A DNA stretch of 7,700 bases from an uncultured Bacilli bacterium (GCA_947631525.1 CANRLQ010000043.1:1-7700), one strand, 5' to 3'; positions 1-6,389 are shown, numbered from the stretch's first letter. A program made the numbers and translations. The notes: generated by a model not told the origin, from the sequence alone.

Positions 1-48
1 TAATATTTTCTAGTATTATTTAATAATAATAAAAATTAATAAAATTTA

Positions 49-77
49 TTGTTTTTTTTTTAATAATATTATATAAT
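49..77 (+). promoter_or_regulatory. Sigma-A-type promoter of the GspE/PilB ATPase gene
   Basis: A -35-like TTGTTT (49-54) and a perfect TATAAT (72-77) are separated by 17 bp. Transcription would start near 84, leaving a leader of about 44 nt before the ATG at 128. A T-tract fills the start of the spacer. The stretch is extremely AT-rich, so chance matches are a concern, but spacing and location fit. Confidence 0.55.
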
Positions 78-110
78 AAATATTGATAATAGGGATAATA
101 ATAAGAATAA

Positions 111-116
111 AAGGAG
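111..116 (+). promoter_or_regulatory. Shine-Dalgarno AAGGAG deciding the ATPase start
   Basis: AAGGAG lies 11 nt before the ATG at 128, a slightly long spacing. It favours this ATG over the longer reading from TTG at 83. It differs from the AGGTGAT type seen at several - strand genes. Confidence 0.7.
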
Positions 117-127
117 TTGAAACTTTA

Positions 128-1612
128 ATGATAAAAAATTTTGATTTTGATAAAATGCCAGTAGTTGAAATTGTAAATGAAATATTGGTGGATGCTAGTA
201 AAAGAGGTGCTAGTGATATTCACTTTGATCCTCACGAAAATGAAATGATTATTAGAATACGTATAGATGGTAATTTAACAAATTATTCAGTAATCCCTAA
301 TTCTATAAAGAAAAATTTGATAACTCGTATTAAAATTATTTCTGGAATGAATATAACTGAATCAAGATTGCCACAGGATGGAGCTATTAAAGCACAGATA
401 AAAGATACTGATCTTGATCTTCGTGTTTCTTGCTTACCAACTTTAAATGGTGAAAAGATAGTTATTCGTATTTTGGATTATTCAATGAGCCAAAGTGGTC
501 TTGAATCTTTAGGATTTAGTAATAGCAATTATGAAAAAATAGTAAAAATGATTTCTTCACCTAGTGGTATTATTTTAGTAACAGGAGCTACTGGTACAGG
601 TAAATCAACAACTGTTTACTCTATTTTACAAAGACTTAATAATGAGGATACAAATATTGTTACAGTTGAAGATCCTATCGAAATGAGCATTAAAGGAATA
701 AATCAAGTCCAAACTAATAGTGAAATTGGTCTTTCATTTGCTACTGCTCTACGTTCTATTTTACGTCAGGATCCAAACATTATAATGATTGGAGAAATTC
801 GTGATACAGAAACTGCTCGTATAGCTGTTAGAGCTTCTATTACAGGTCATTTAGTTTTATCAACAATCCACACCAATAACTCATTAAATACTATTGAACG
901 TTTACTAGATATGGATGTTGAAAGATACTTGCTTTCAAGTGCCTTAACAGGAATTGTATCTCAAAAGTTAGCTAGAAGATTATGCCCACATTGCCGTACA
1001 AAAAGAAAAACAAATGCATATGAAAAAGATTTGTTTAAAAAAGTTTTACATCGTGAAATAGATGAAGTTTATACAACTGAAGGATGTGAGGAATGTGGTA
1101 ACGGATATAAAGGCCGTATTGCTATTCAAGAAGTTTTATTAATAAACCAAGAAATTAGAGATGCTATTAGTAGTAATATAAGAAAAGATAAATTAAGAGA
1201 ATTAGTATATAAAGCAGATGTTGTTACTCTTTTACAAGATGGTTTAGAAAAAGTTGTTGAAGGATTGACTACTTTTGAAGAAGTTTTAAAAATTATTGAA
1301 CTTGATACCGATGACATTAATAAAGAAGGAAGTTTTGATTTACAATCAGCTTTAGATTTTACAACAATATCTCAATCTAATAAAAATAGCAATAATGATG
1401 ATAATGAAAATAAAGATATTAAAACTAAAGAAAATAATGAAAATAATGAAGAAACAAAAAATATTTCAACAAATACCAAGCCAATACCTGATAAAGAAAA
1501 AATAACAGATGATGATGGATTAGATCTTAATGATTTAAGTATTAATAATGATTCAAAGAATACTGATAAAGAAAAAGATCAAATAGATGATTTGTTAGAT
1601 ATTGAATTTTAA
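128..1612 (+). CDS. GspE/PilB-family type II secretion/type IV pilus assembly ATPase with acidic C-terminal tail
   Basis: A hexameric cytoplasmic ATPase that would power assembly of a type IV pilus, competence pseudopilus or related secretion machine. From the ATG at 128 it is 494 aa. Visible are the N2-type domain (about residues 10-120), Walker A GATGTGKS (153-160), the Asp box with VEDPIE (180-185), Walker B ending GEIRD (218-226), the His box TGHLVLSTIHTN (239-250) and a C4 zinc motif (C286, C289, C320, C323). The N-terminal GspE_N/MshEN domain of many PilB proteins is absent, as in shorter ComGA-like forms. After about residue 395 comes a tail of roughly 100 residues rich in Asn, Asp, Glu and Lys, ending in DDLLDIEF; it is probably disordered. 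An upstream in-frame TTG (83) lies at the predicted transcription start and lacks an SD, whereas ATG 128 has AAGGAG at 111-116. No pilin or GspF/PilC gene follows, because a terminator comes directly after. The exact machine served cannot be told. Confidence 0.93.
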   Translation: MIKNFDFDKMPVVEIVNEILVDASKRGASDIHFDPHENEMIIRIRIDGNLTNYSVIPNSIKKNLITRIKIISGMNITESRLPQDGAIKAQIKDTDLDLRVSCLPTLNGEKIVIRILDYSMSQSGLESLGFSNSNYEKIVKMISSPSGIILVTGATGTGKSTTVYSILQRLNNEDTNIVTVEDPIEMSIKGINQVQTNSEIGLSFATALRSILRQDPNIIMIGEIRDTETARIAVRASITGHLVLSTIHTNNSLNTIERLLDMDVERYLLSSALTGIVSQKLARRLCPHCRTKRKTNAYEKDLFKKVLHREIDEVYTTEGCEECGNGYKGRIAIQEVLLINQEIRDAISSNIRKDKLRELVYKADVVTLLQDGLEKVVEGLTTFEEVLKIIELDTDDINKEGSFDLQSALDFTTISQSNKNSNNDDNENKDIKTKENNENNEETKNISTNTKPIPDKEKITDDDGLDLNDLSINNDSKNTDKEKDQIDDLLDIEF

Positions 1613-1635
1613 AAGACACCTTTACGTGTCTTTTT
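1611..1635. terminator. Bidirectional intrinsic terminator between convergent genes
   Basis: A 9-bp stem pairs AAAAGACAC (1611-1619) with GTGTCTTTT (1626-1634), with a 6-nt loop (1620-1625). A T-run follows on the + strand, and the A-rich left arm becomes a T-run when read on the - strand. The stop codons of both convergent genes (1610-1612 and 1634-1636) overlap the stem, so one short hairpin probably ends both transcripts. Confidence 0.85.
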
Positions 1636-2575
1636 ATAATTTAATTATAAATAACTCTAACCCAATATATTTATCAATTTTGCCATTTTTTATATCAATA
1701 TCTAAATCAGCAAGTTGCTTCAATATTTTTAATAATATATTATTATCATAATTTCTTCCTATCTCTAAACTTTTTCTTATTGCATAATAATTAGCACCTA
1801 ATAAACTAGATATATCTCTTTCTGAATAACCTTTCTTATATAAATTTTTAGCTTGATAAATAAGTCTAAATTTATTAGCAAGAACAATTATTATTTTAAT
1901 AGGTTCTTCTCCTAATTTTATTATTTCACTATAACTTTCTAAAGCCTTTTCTTTATTATTTGCTACTATATTTTCTATTAAGTTAAAAAAATCAGTATCA
2001 ATATTTTTTATTGTTAAATTTATTATATCTTCCTCAGTAATTGTTAATTCATTATCTTTATATATTTTTATTTTTTCAATATTACTTTTTAAATTATTTA
2101 AATCATAACCTACTCTATCTAATAATAACTTAATATTTTTGTCAGATATTTTATATTCATTAAACATATTTTTTATGTAATCATTAATATTATTTACTTT
2201 ATTAAATTCTTTAACAATTCCCTTTTCCTTAATTAATTTAACTATCTTTTTTCTTTCATCTAATTTTTCTTTATTAATATTAAATATCAATATATTATCA
2301 AAATGACTATTTTGTAAATATTTTTCTAGAATACTAGTGTTTTGTTCTAATAATTTTTTATTAGTTGTTCCTGTAAATATATATGCATTATCTACAATAA
2401 TTAGTTTTTTATCTCCAAATAAAGAGATAGAAGAACTATCTTCTAGTATATCTTCAATTTTAGTATTTTCTAAATCATATCTTATAATATTAATATCATT
2501 TATTTTATTTTCTTCTATTATTTTTTTTATTTTTTCTTCGATAAGAAATTGTTCTAAACCATAAAATAAATACAT
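1634..2575 (-). CDS. holA: DNA polymerase III subunit delta (HolA)
   Basis: The delta subunit of the clamp loader. It binds and opens the DnaN sliding clamp during replication, together with DnaX and HolB. The 313-aa product is a little shorter than typical HolA (about 340 aa). Family signatures are the N-terminal YLFYG with a following helix (2-20), LFGDKKLIIVDN (52-63), GYDLNNLKSNIEKI (156-169), GEEPIKI followed by FRLIYQAK (222-243), and a C-terminal DLDIDIKNGKIDK (290-302) before a hydrophobic end. As expected for delta, no Walker A motif is present. The ATG at 2573-2575 has a good SD (AGGTGAT) with 3 nt between. The gene is monocistronic: it has its own extended -10 promoter, lies downstream of the flavinylation operon's terminator, and converges on the ATPase gene. 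Confidence 0.93.
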   Translation of the reverse strand: MYLFYGLEQFLIEEKIKKIIEENKINDINIIRYDLENTKIEDILEDSSSISLFGDKKLIIVDNAYIFTGTTNKKLLEQNTSILEKYLQNSHFDNILIFNINKEKLDERKKIVKLIKEKGIVKEFNKVNNINDYIKNMFNEYKISDKNIKLLLDRVGYDLNNLKSNIEKIKIYKDNELTITEEDIINLTIKNIDTDFFNLIENIVANNKEKALESYSEIIKLGEEPIKIIIVLANKFRLIYQAKNLYKKGYSERDISSLLGANYYAIRKSLEIGRNYDNNILLKILKQLADLDIDIKNGKIDKYIGLELFIIKL

Positions 2576-2591
2576 ATTATCACCTATAATT

Positions 2592-2621
2592 ATTATAACA
2601 TAAAAACAAGTTAAATTTTAA
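2592..2621 (-). promoter_or_regulatory. Extended -10 promoter of holA
   Basis: On the - strand TGTTATAAT (2600 to 2592) is a consensus extended -10. The best -35 is a weak TTAAAA (2621-2616) at 18 bp. The -10 is followed by 6 nt and then AGGTGAT, so only 16 nt separate it from the ATG. The -35 region lies inside the terminator hairpin of the upstream operon. Confidence 0.6.
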
Positions 2622-2627
2622 CTTGTT
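2602..2627 (-). terminator. Intrinsic terminator of the flavinylation operon
   Basis: A perfect inverted repeat has 11-nt arms (2605-2615 and 2617-2627) around one central base. Read on the - strand it is followed by TTTTTA (2606-2601). In RNA the central AAA/TTT would largely form the loop. The stop codon of the FMN-binding lipoprotein gene (2618-2620) lies inside it. Confidence 0.82.
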
Positions 2628-3097
2628 GTATTAATTTTTGCTTGTTCCAAAGCTTTTTTTGTTGCTTCAATATATGTACTAGCATCAATAGTAACACCAC
2701 TTATTGAATCTAATTTAGTATTTGTTTGATCCCATTCTACCCAATCTAGTCCTTGAGTTTCTACTACTTTTTTTTCAATAACTTCTACTTGTTCATACCA
2801 TTCTTTACCACCTTCAATATTACCAATATTTTTAGATGTTTCTTTCATTCCATAATTATCTCCTAATGTTTTTTTAGTCGTATTTATATTATCTTTTAAA
2901 TATGTAGAATCAATATAACAAGATTTAATTAAACCATTACTATCAACATAGATAACAGAAGTTGTAACATATTTAGAACCATAAGATTCATATTCTACAC
3001 TTCCCATATATGTTCCTTCTTTATAATTACCCTCTACTATTCTTTCACATCCTGATAATGTAAATAAAATTAAAATAAGTAAAAATATCTTTTTCAT
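2618..3097 (-). CDS. FMN-binding-domain lipoprotein, predicted ApbE substrate (PplA-like)
   Basis: A predicted surface lipoprotein carrying a covalently bound FMN, acting as an extracytosolic electron carrier. Of 159 aa, residues 1-16 form a lipoprotein signal peptide with lipobox LSGC, placing the lipidated Cys at 17. One FMN-binding domain follows, starting GTYMGSVEYE (28-37). The flavinylation motif is DSISGVT (130-136) with S140 behind it; by family knowledge T136 would take FMN through a phosphoester bond made by ApbE. The usual motif reads S/T-G-A-T, so Val for Ala is a variant. Listeria PplA has two such domains; here there is one. The SD GGAGG overlaps the TAG stop of the preceding gene and gives a firm start. 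It is the last gene of the operon. The redox partner is not visible. Confidence 0.85.
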   Translation of the reverse strand: MKKIFLLILILFTLSGCERIVEGNYKEGTYMGSVEYESYGSKYVTTSVIYVDSNGLIKSCYIDSTYLKDNINTTKKTLGDNYGMKETSKNIGNIEGGKEWYEQVEVIEKKVVETQGLDWVEWDQTNTKLDSISGVTIDASTYIEATKKALEQAKINTTS

Positions 3098-3106
3098 AAT
3101 TACCTC

Positions 3107-3607
3107 CTATAATATATCTTTTGTATTATCAATAAGTGTTTTACTAATAATTCCTACTACTATTCCTGTAGGTATACTTACTAATAAAATAAATGGAAAA
3201 TAATAAATCATATGAATATTATTTAGTAGTATAATTGAACATATAATTTGACCTAATGAATGAAAAACAGAACCTATTATACTAATACCAACTATCGATA
3301 ATTTGGTTATTTTTTTAAATAACGCCATTGAAAGTAAACTTATTATTGCTCCAATTAAACTAAATATAAAAGTAATACTAAATAAGCCTGTTCTAAGTAA
3401 ACCTACAATAATAACTCTAAGTATTGATACATATAAAGCATCCATAAAACTATTTGTAAATAAAACATAAATTATTATAATATTTGCTAATCCTATTTTT
3501 ACACCTGGTATTGTTCCATTTAGAAATGGAAATAAATTTTCTATTAAGTTCAAAATAATAGATATAGCTAATAACATTGAAAGTCTTATAAATTTTTTTG
3601 TTTCCAT
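3107..3607 (-). CDS. Gx-transporter/HepS-like membrane protein (EetB-like)
   Basis: An integral membrane protein of about 166 aa with roughly five hydrophobic segments, belonging to the family annotated as Gx transporter or heptaprenyl diphosphate synthase component I. Signature stretches are PGVKIGLAN (34-42), LRVIIVGLLRTG after the second segment, and GSVFHSLGQ (112-120). In Listeria the matching protein, EetB, is encoded beside EetA in the EET locus; its exact biochemical role is not established, and the fold resembles ECF-type substrate-binding membrane proteins. I choose the ATG at 3605-3607, because GTG at 3611-3613 is itself part of the SD (TAGGTG), which also contains the preceding gene's TAG stop. 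The SD-to-ATG gap is only about 3 nt, so translation is probably coupled. The lipoprotein gene starts 9 nt after its stop. Confidence 0.82.
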   Translation of the reverse strand: METKKFIRLSMLLAISIILNLIENLFPFLNGTIPGVKIGLANIIIIYVLFTNSFMDALYVSILRVIIVGLLRTGLFSITFIFSLIGAIISLLSMALFKKITKLSIVGISIIGSVFHSLGQIICSIILLNNIHMIYYFPFILLVSIPTGIVVGIISKTLIDNTKDIL

Positions 3608-3613
3608 AGACAC

Positions 3614-3982
3614 CTACTTTATAACTGTATCAATATCTTTCTTTTTACCTTCTATTTCAATAACTACTTTATTAGGTAAACAAATTATTGTTTCATAAGT
3701 ATTTTCTATATATCCTTGCTTAGAGCATAGATGTAAATCACTATTTTCTTCTTCTACTTTTATTTTTCCATTTTTTGTTACTATTTTTACTTTACCTTTA
3801 TCTCCATCTACAACATATTTTTTATTTTCTTTCAATGATAAATCTATTTTCAAAACCAATTCATTATTATGATATATTTTAGCTATTTTAGCTTGATTTT
3901 TCGGTATAAAATTCATAATAATTATAAATATTAAACAAATTATTATTATTCCAAATATTAACTTAAAATCATTTTTATTCAT
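3614..3982 (-). CDS. NusG domain II-containing membrane-anchored protein (EetA-like)
   Basis: A 122-aa protein with one N-terminal transmembrane segment (about 8-26) and an extracytosolic NusG-II-like beta domain (about 31-112). It is related to EetA of the Listeria EET locus; its molecular function is unknown, though it co-occurs with ApbE and FMN-binding proteins. Recognisable parts are AKIYHNNELVLKIDLS (34-49), NGKIKVEEENSDLHLC (71-86), GYI (90-92) and IICLPNKVVIEI (99-110). The family usually has C-x4-C at the second stretch; here the first Cys is Ser81, leaving C86 and C101. The ATG overlaps the apbE stop by 8 nt (ATGAATAA), and no SD is seen close to it, so translation probably depends on coupling to apbE. 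Confidence 0.8.
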   Translation of the reverse strand: MNKNDFKLIFGIIIICLIFIIIMNFIPKNQAKIAKIYHNNELVLKIDLSLKENKKYVVDGDKGKVKIVTKNGKIKVEEENSDLHLCSKQGYIENTYETIICLPNKVVIEIEGKKKDIDTVIK

Positions 3983-5006
3983 AGATGTATTTTTTAAATC
4001 CTTTAGACATTACTTGTTTATCATCGTTTGTATACCATATTACTTCAACATTATCATAATTTTCAATAAATTTTTTTCCATCTTCAACTGACATTAAAAA
4101 TAATGTTGTAGATAATATATCCCCTAAGGCACTATCATCTGTTACAACAGTAACACTTTTCATGTAATTTGTTGGAAATAATGTATTTGGATCAATTATA
4201 TGATGATATTTTTTACCTTCATATTCATAGTATCTTTCATAACCACCACTGGTAACAACAGCCATATTATTACAAGTTACAATTTTAAAAATATCTTTTG
4301 TTTTACTATTTGGATCTTCTATTCCAATTGTATATTTCTTATTTTTAAAATTATCACCAACAAGAACATTTCCACCAGCATTTATTAAAAATTTATTAAT
4401 ATTATTTTTTTTAAGGTATTCACCAACAATTTTAGTTGTATAACCTTTTGCTATACTTCCTAAATCAATATTAACATGATTATTTTTTATTTTATTTTCA
4501 TCTTTTAATACAATATTTTCAATGTTATTTTTGGCTTTTTGAAGTTCTTCATAATTAGGTATACCATTTTTATTATCTCGATATTTTTTCCATATATCGA
4601 GTACATCTCCCATGCTTATATCGATTAATCCTCCACTTTTTTTATACCAACTTTTCCCGTATTTAATTATTTCGTAAAGTCTCTTATCTATTTCAATATA
4701 TTCTTTATTATTTTTATTATTTTTTAGGTAATATAAATTATTTATTCCTTCATAGCTATTATATTTATCTGTTAACTCGTGATATTCTTTATATATTTTT
4801 TCAACATTATTTAGTATTTTATTTGCTTTATCTTTATTATTTGAGTATATTTTAATATATATATATGTATCCATATAAAATATTTTTTTTACATATTCAT
4901 TTTCTCTTTTTTTCTTATTTAAATTATCATAGCCGATATATATTATTAAACCAATTAATAATACAAGGAATAAAAACCATATTATTTTGTTAATTTTATT
5001 TTGCAT
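3975..5006 (-). CDS. apbE: FAD:protein FMN transferase (ApbE family)
   Basis: It transfers FMN from FAD to a Thr/Ser of a target protein outside the cytoplasmic membrane, with Mg2+. The 343-aa protein has an N-terminal membrane anchor (about 9-26) and no lipobox Cys, unlike lipoprotein forms of this enzyme. Motifs are MDTY (45-48), DLGSIAKGY (181-189), NAGGN (209-213), TSGGYERYY (252-260), HHIIDP (268-273) and ALGDILSTTLF (293-303). D296 and T300 are spaced like the family's Mg-binding Asp and Thr. It heads a tight four-gene operon whose last gene encodes its likely substrate. The start has AGGTGAT 3 nt upstream and a TATAAT 16 nt upstream. In Listeria the enzyme of this kind is called FmnB. 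Confidence 0.94.
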   Translation of the reverse strand: MQNKINKIIWFLFLVLLIGLIIYIGYDNLNKKKRENEYVKKIFYMDTYIYIKIYSNNKDKANKILNNVEKIYKEYHELTDKYNSYEGINNLYYLKNNKNNKEYIEIDKRLYEIIKYGKSWYKKSGGLIDISMGDVLDIWKKYRDNKNGIPNYEELQKAKNNIENIVLKDENKIKNNHVNIDLGSIAKGYTTKIVGEYLKKNNINKFLINAGGNVLVGDNFKNKKYTIGIEDPNSKTKDIFKIVTCNNMAVVTSGGYERYYEYEGKKYHHIIDPNTLFPTNYMKSVTVVTDDSALGDILSTTLFLMSVEDGKKFIENYDNVEVIWYTNDDKQVMSKGFKKYIYE

Positions 5007-5022
5007 ACTATCACCTATTTAA

Positions 5023-5051
5023 ATTATAGCAAATATTTTTTTCTGAGTAAA
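5023..5051 (-). promoter_or_regulatory. Promoter of the flavinylation operon
   Basis: TTTACT (5051-5046) and a perfect TATAAT (5028-5023) are 17 bp apart on the - strand. Six nt later comes AGGTGAT and then the ATG of apbE. The leader would be only about 10 nt. The -35 sits beside the T-run of the upstream terminator, so the operon is insulated and independently transcribed. Confidence 0.65.
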
Positions 5052-5052
5052 T

Positions 5053-5100
5053 AAAAACATAGAATTATAATGTTCAAACCAGTAACATTAAATACTATGT
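5053..5100 (-). terminator. Intrinsic terminator after the glycosyltransferase gene
   Basis: A long hairpin has an outer stem ACATAG/CTATGT (5057-5062 with 5095-5100), then an A-A mismatch, ATT/AAT, a bulged A (5067) and an inner stem TAATGTT/AACATTA (5068-5074 with 5084-5090), with a 9-nt loop. On the - strand it is followed by TTTTTATTT. It starts 4 nt after the glycosyltransferase stop codon. Confidence 0.82.
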
Positions 5101-5104
5101 ATAA

Positions 5105-6115
5105 TTATATTTTCTCTTCTTCTTTTATAACTTTTTTATATATTTCAATTAAATCTTTACCAACTTTTTTTGTATCTCTTGAAAGTGCTACTTTATAGGC
5201 TTCTTCTGTTAAATCTTTTAGTTCATTATTTAATATTTTTTTAATTTTTATTTCAAATTCATCAATATCTTTTGCTTTATATACATTTACACCATCTTTT
5301 AACCAACCATCAAATACAGGAATATCTCGTATAATTGCTTTTTGTTTACAAGCACATGCTTCTAATATAGGAATTCCTTCAGTTTCTTCTAATGTTGGAA
5401 AAATATACAAATCTGCACCACTTAAAGCAGCTTTTATTTCTATTGGTTCTACATAACCTGCAAATAATAAATTTGGTAGTTTTGTTTCAACTGCTTCTTT
5501 TATTTTACTAGGAACTAACTTTAAATCTGTATAACCGAACCATATAAATTTATATTCAGGCATTCTTTTAGCTAATTCGACAAAATCTAATATTCCTTTT
5601 CTTTCTAAGTATAAACCTATAGCCATAATAACTTTGTCATTTTTATTATAATTATATTTTTTTCTAAATTCTTGAGCTAATTTTTCATCTTTTTTAAAAA
5701 AATTAGTATCTATTCCATTTGATATAACACTTATATTTTTTAATCCATATCCTTCAAGTAATTTTTTAGAATAAGGTGTTGGTGTTATTATATGATCACC
5801 CAAACTATAACATTTGCAAATCCATTTTTTAAAAAGAGGAGCTATTTGATTAGAAAAAATAAATGAATTTTTAAAATCTTCTTCTGTTGAATGTGCATGA
5901 TAAACTACTTTTTTCCCTTGCTTTTTTGCTTTTTTAGCAAGTTCATAAGACTTAGGACCATACCAATTTATATGAACTATATCGTAATCATCATTTGGAT
6001 CTTTTGTAAATTCAATATTATTTTCTTTTAAAGATTTAATTTGATGATTTATTGCTTTACCTAATCCCGATTTCCCAATCATATTTTCACATTCTGTATA
6101 TAATAGTATTCTCAT
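5105..6115 (-). CDS. GT4-family glycosyltransferase, probably membrane glycolipid synthesis
   Basis: A GT-B fold, retaining glycosyltransferase of 336 aa that probably extends a sugar on diacylglycerol, as in the diglucosyl-diacylglycerol synthases of Firmicutes and Acholeplasma; lipid specificity is inferred from family resemblance only. Features are an N-terminal nucleotide-fold strand with KSGLGKA (15-21), YHAHSTEEDF (72-81), TPTPYSK (111-117), SNGID (132-136), the donor-site GLYLERKG (167-174), and the E-x7-E motif with E244 and E252 inside EETEGIPILE (243-252). No transmembrane helix is apparent; such enzymes bind the membrane face peripherally. The start has AGGTGAT 3 nt upstream. Its promoter overlaps the 3' end of the upstream PRC-barrel gene, and a strong terminator follows. 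Another acceptor, such as a cell-surface glycan, cannot be excluded. Confidence 0.85.
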   Translation of the reverse strand: MRILLYTECENMIGKSGLGKAINHQIKSLKENNIEFTKDPNDDYDIVHINWYGPKSYELAKKAKKQGKKVVYHAHSTEEDFKNSFIFSNQIAPLFKKWICKCYSLGDHIITPTPYSKKLLEGYGLKNISVISNGIDTNFFKKDEKLAQEFRKKYNYNKNDKVIMAIGLYLERKGILDFVELAKRMPEYKFIWFGYTDLKLVPSKIKEAVETKLPNLLFAGYVEPIEIKAALSGADLYIFPTLEETEGIPILEACACKQKAIIRDIPVFDGWLKDGVNVYKAKDIDEFEIKIKKILNNELKDLTEEAYKVALSRDTKKVGKDLIEIYKKVIKEEEKI

Positions 6116-6131
6116 GAAATCACCTATTAAG

Positions 6132-6160
6132 ATAATAACATAATTAGTTACTTATATCAA
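6132..6160 (-). promoter_or_regulatory. Promoter of the glycosyltransferase gene
   Basis: TTGATA (6160-6155) and TATTAT (6137-6132) are separated by 17 bp, with TG one base before the -10 (TGTTATTAT). The -35 lies within the last codons of the upstream ylmC-like gene. AGGTGAT begins 6 nt after the -10, so the leader would be about 10 nt. This is one of the best promoter matches in the window. Confidence 0.72.
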
Positions 6161-6374
6161 CTAAAATTACATCTTCTCCAATTTTTTTTATTTGATTCCA
6201 TTTTATTTCTTCTTCATTATTACTCCTAAATACATTTATATTAAATTTTGTTCTTTGAACTAATAAAGAGGTCATAAAACCATTATTATCAATAGTTACA
6301 TCTATTATATTTCCTATTTTTTTCCCATCTTTAATATTTACAATATCTTTACTTTGCAAATCGGATAAATGCAT
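6144..6374 (-). CDS. ylmC: YlmC/YmxH-family PRC-barrel protein
   Basis: A small cytoplasmic protein of 76 aa made of one PRC-barrel domain. Diagnostic parts are the start MHLSDLQSKDIVNI, the turn DGKKIGNI (16-23), IKWNQIKKIG (57-66) and the ending GEDVILVD (66-73). Its biochemical function is unknown; members sit near sigG in Bacillus and many other spore formers and are often annotated as sporulation proteins. That neighbourhood is kept here, with sigG two genes upstream. The start has AGGTGAT 3 nt before the ATG. A 20-nt sequence spanning the start and SD (6371-6390) is identical to the one at apbE (5003-5022). No terminator separates it from the TPR gene upstream or the glycosyltransferase downstream, so read-through is likely. 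Its own promoter candidate is weak. Confidence 0.85.
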   Translation of the reverse strand: MHLSDLQSKDIVNIKDGKKIGNIIDVTIDNNGFMTSLLVQRTKFNINVFRSNNEEEIKWNQIKKIGEDVILVDISN

Positions 6375-6389
6375 ACTATCACCTATTTA

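Noticed and set aside
1..20. Possible hairpin at the left edge
   Set aside because: TAATA/TATTA arms of 5 AT pairs are expected by chance in such AT-rich sequence.
83..127. Extension of the ATPase to the TTG at 83 (15 more residues)
   Set aside because: The TTG coincides with the predicted transcription start and has no SD; the ATG at 128 has AAGGAG upstream, and the protein then begins as expected for the family.
1126..1317. Small - strand open frame inside the ATPase gene
   Set aside because: It lies opposite a conserved coding region, has low-complexity Ser/Thr composition and shows no family signature.
2337..2564. + strand open frame inside holA
   Set aside because: A shadow of holA in very AT-rich DNA; hydrophobic low-complexity translation and no SD.
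3608..3613. GTG start at 3611-3613 for the Gx-transporter-like gene
   Set aside because: The GTG is part of the TAGGTG SD sequence and directly abuts the previous stop; the ATG two codons later is better placed.
4200..4388. + strand open frame inside apbE
   Set aside because: It lies opposite the conserved ApbE motifs; Phe/Ile-rich translation is expected from the antisense of Lys/Asn codons.
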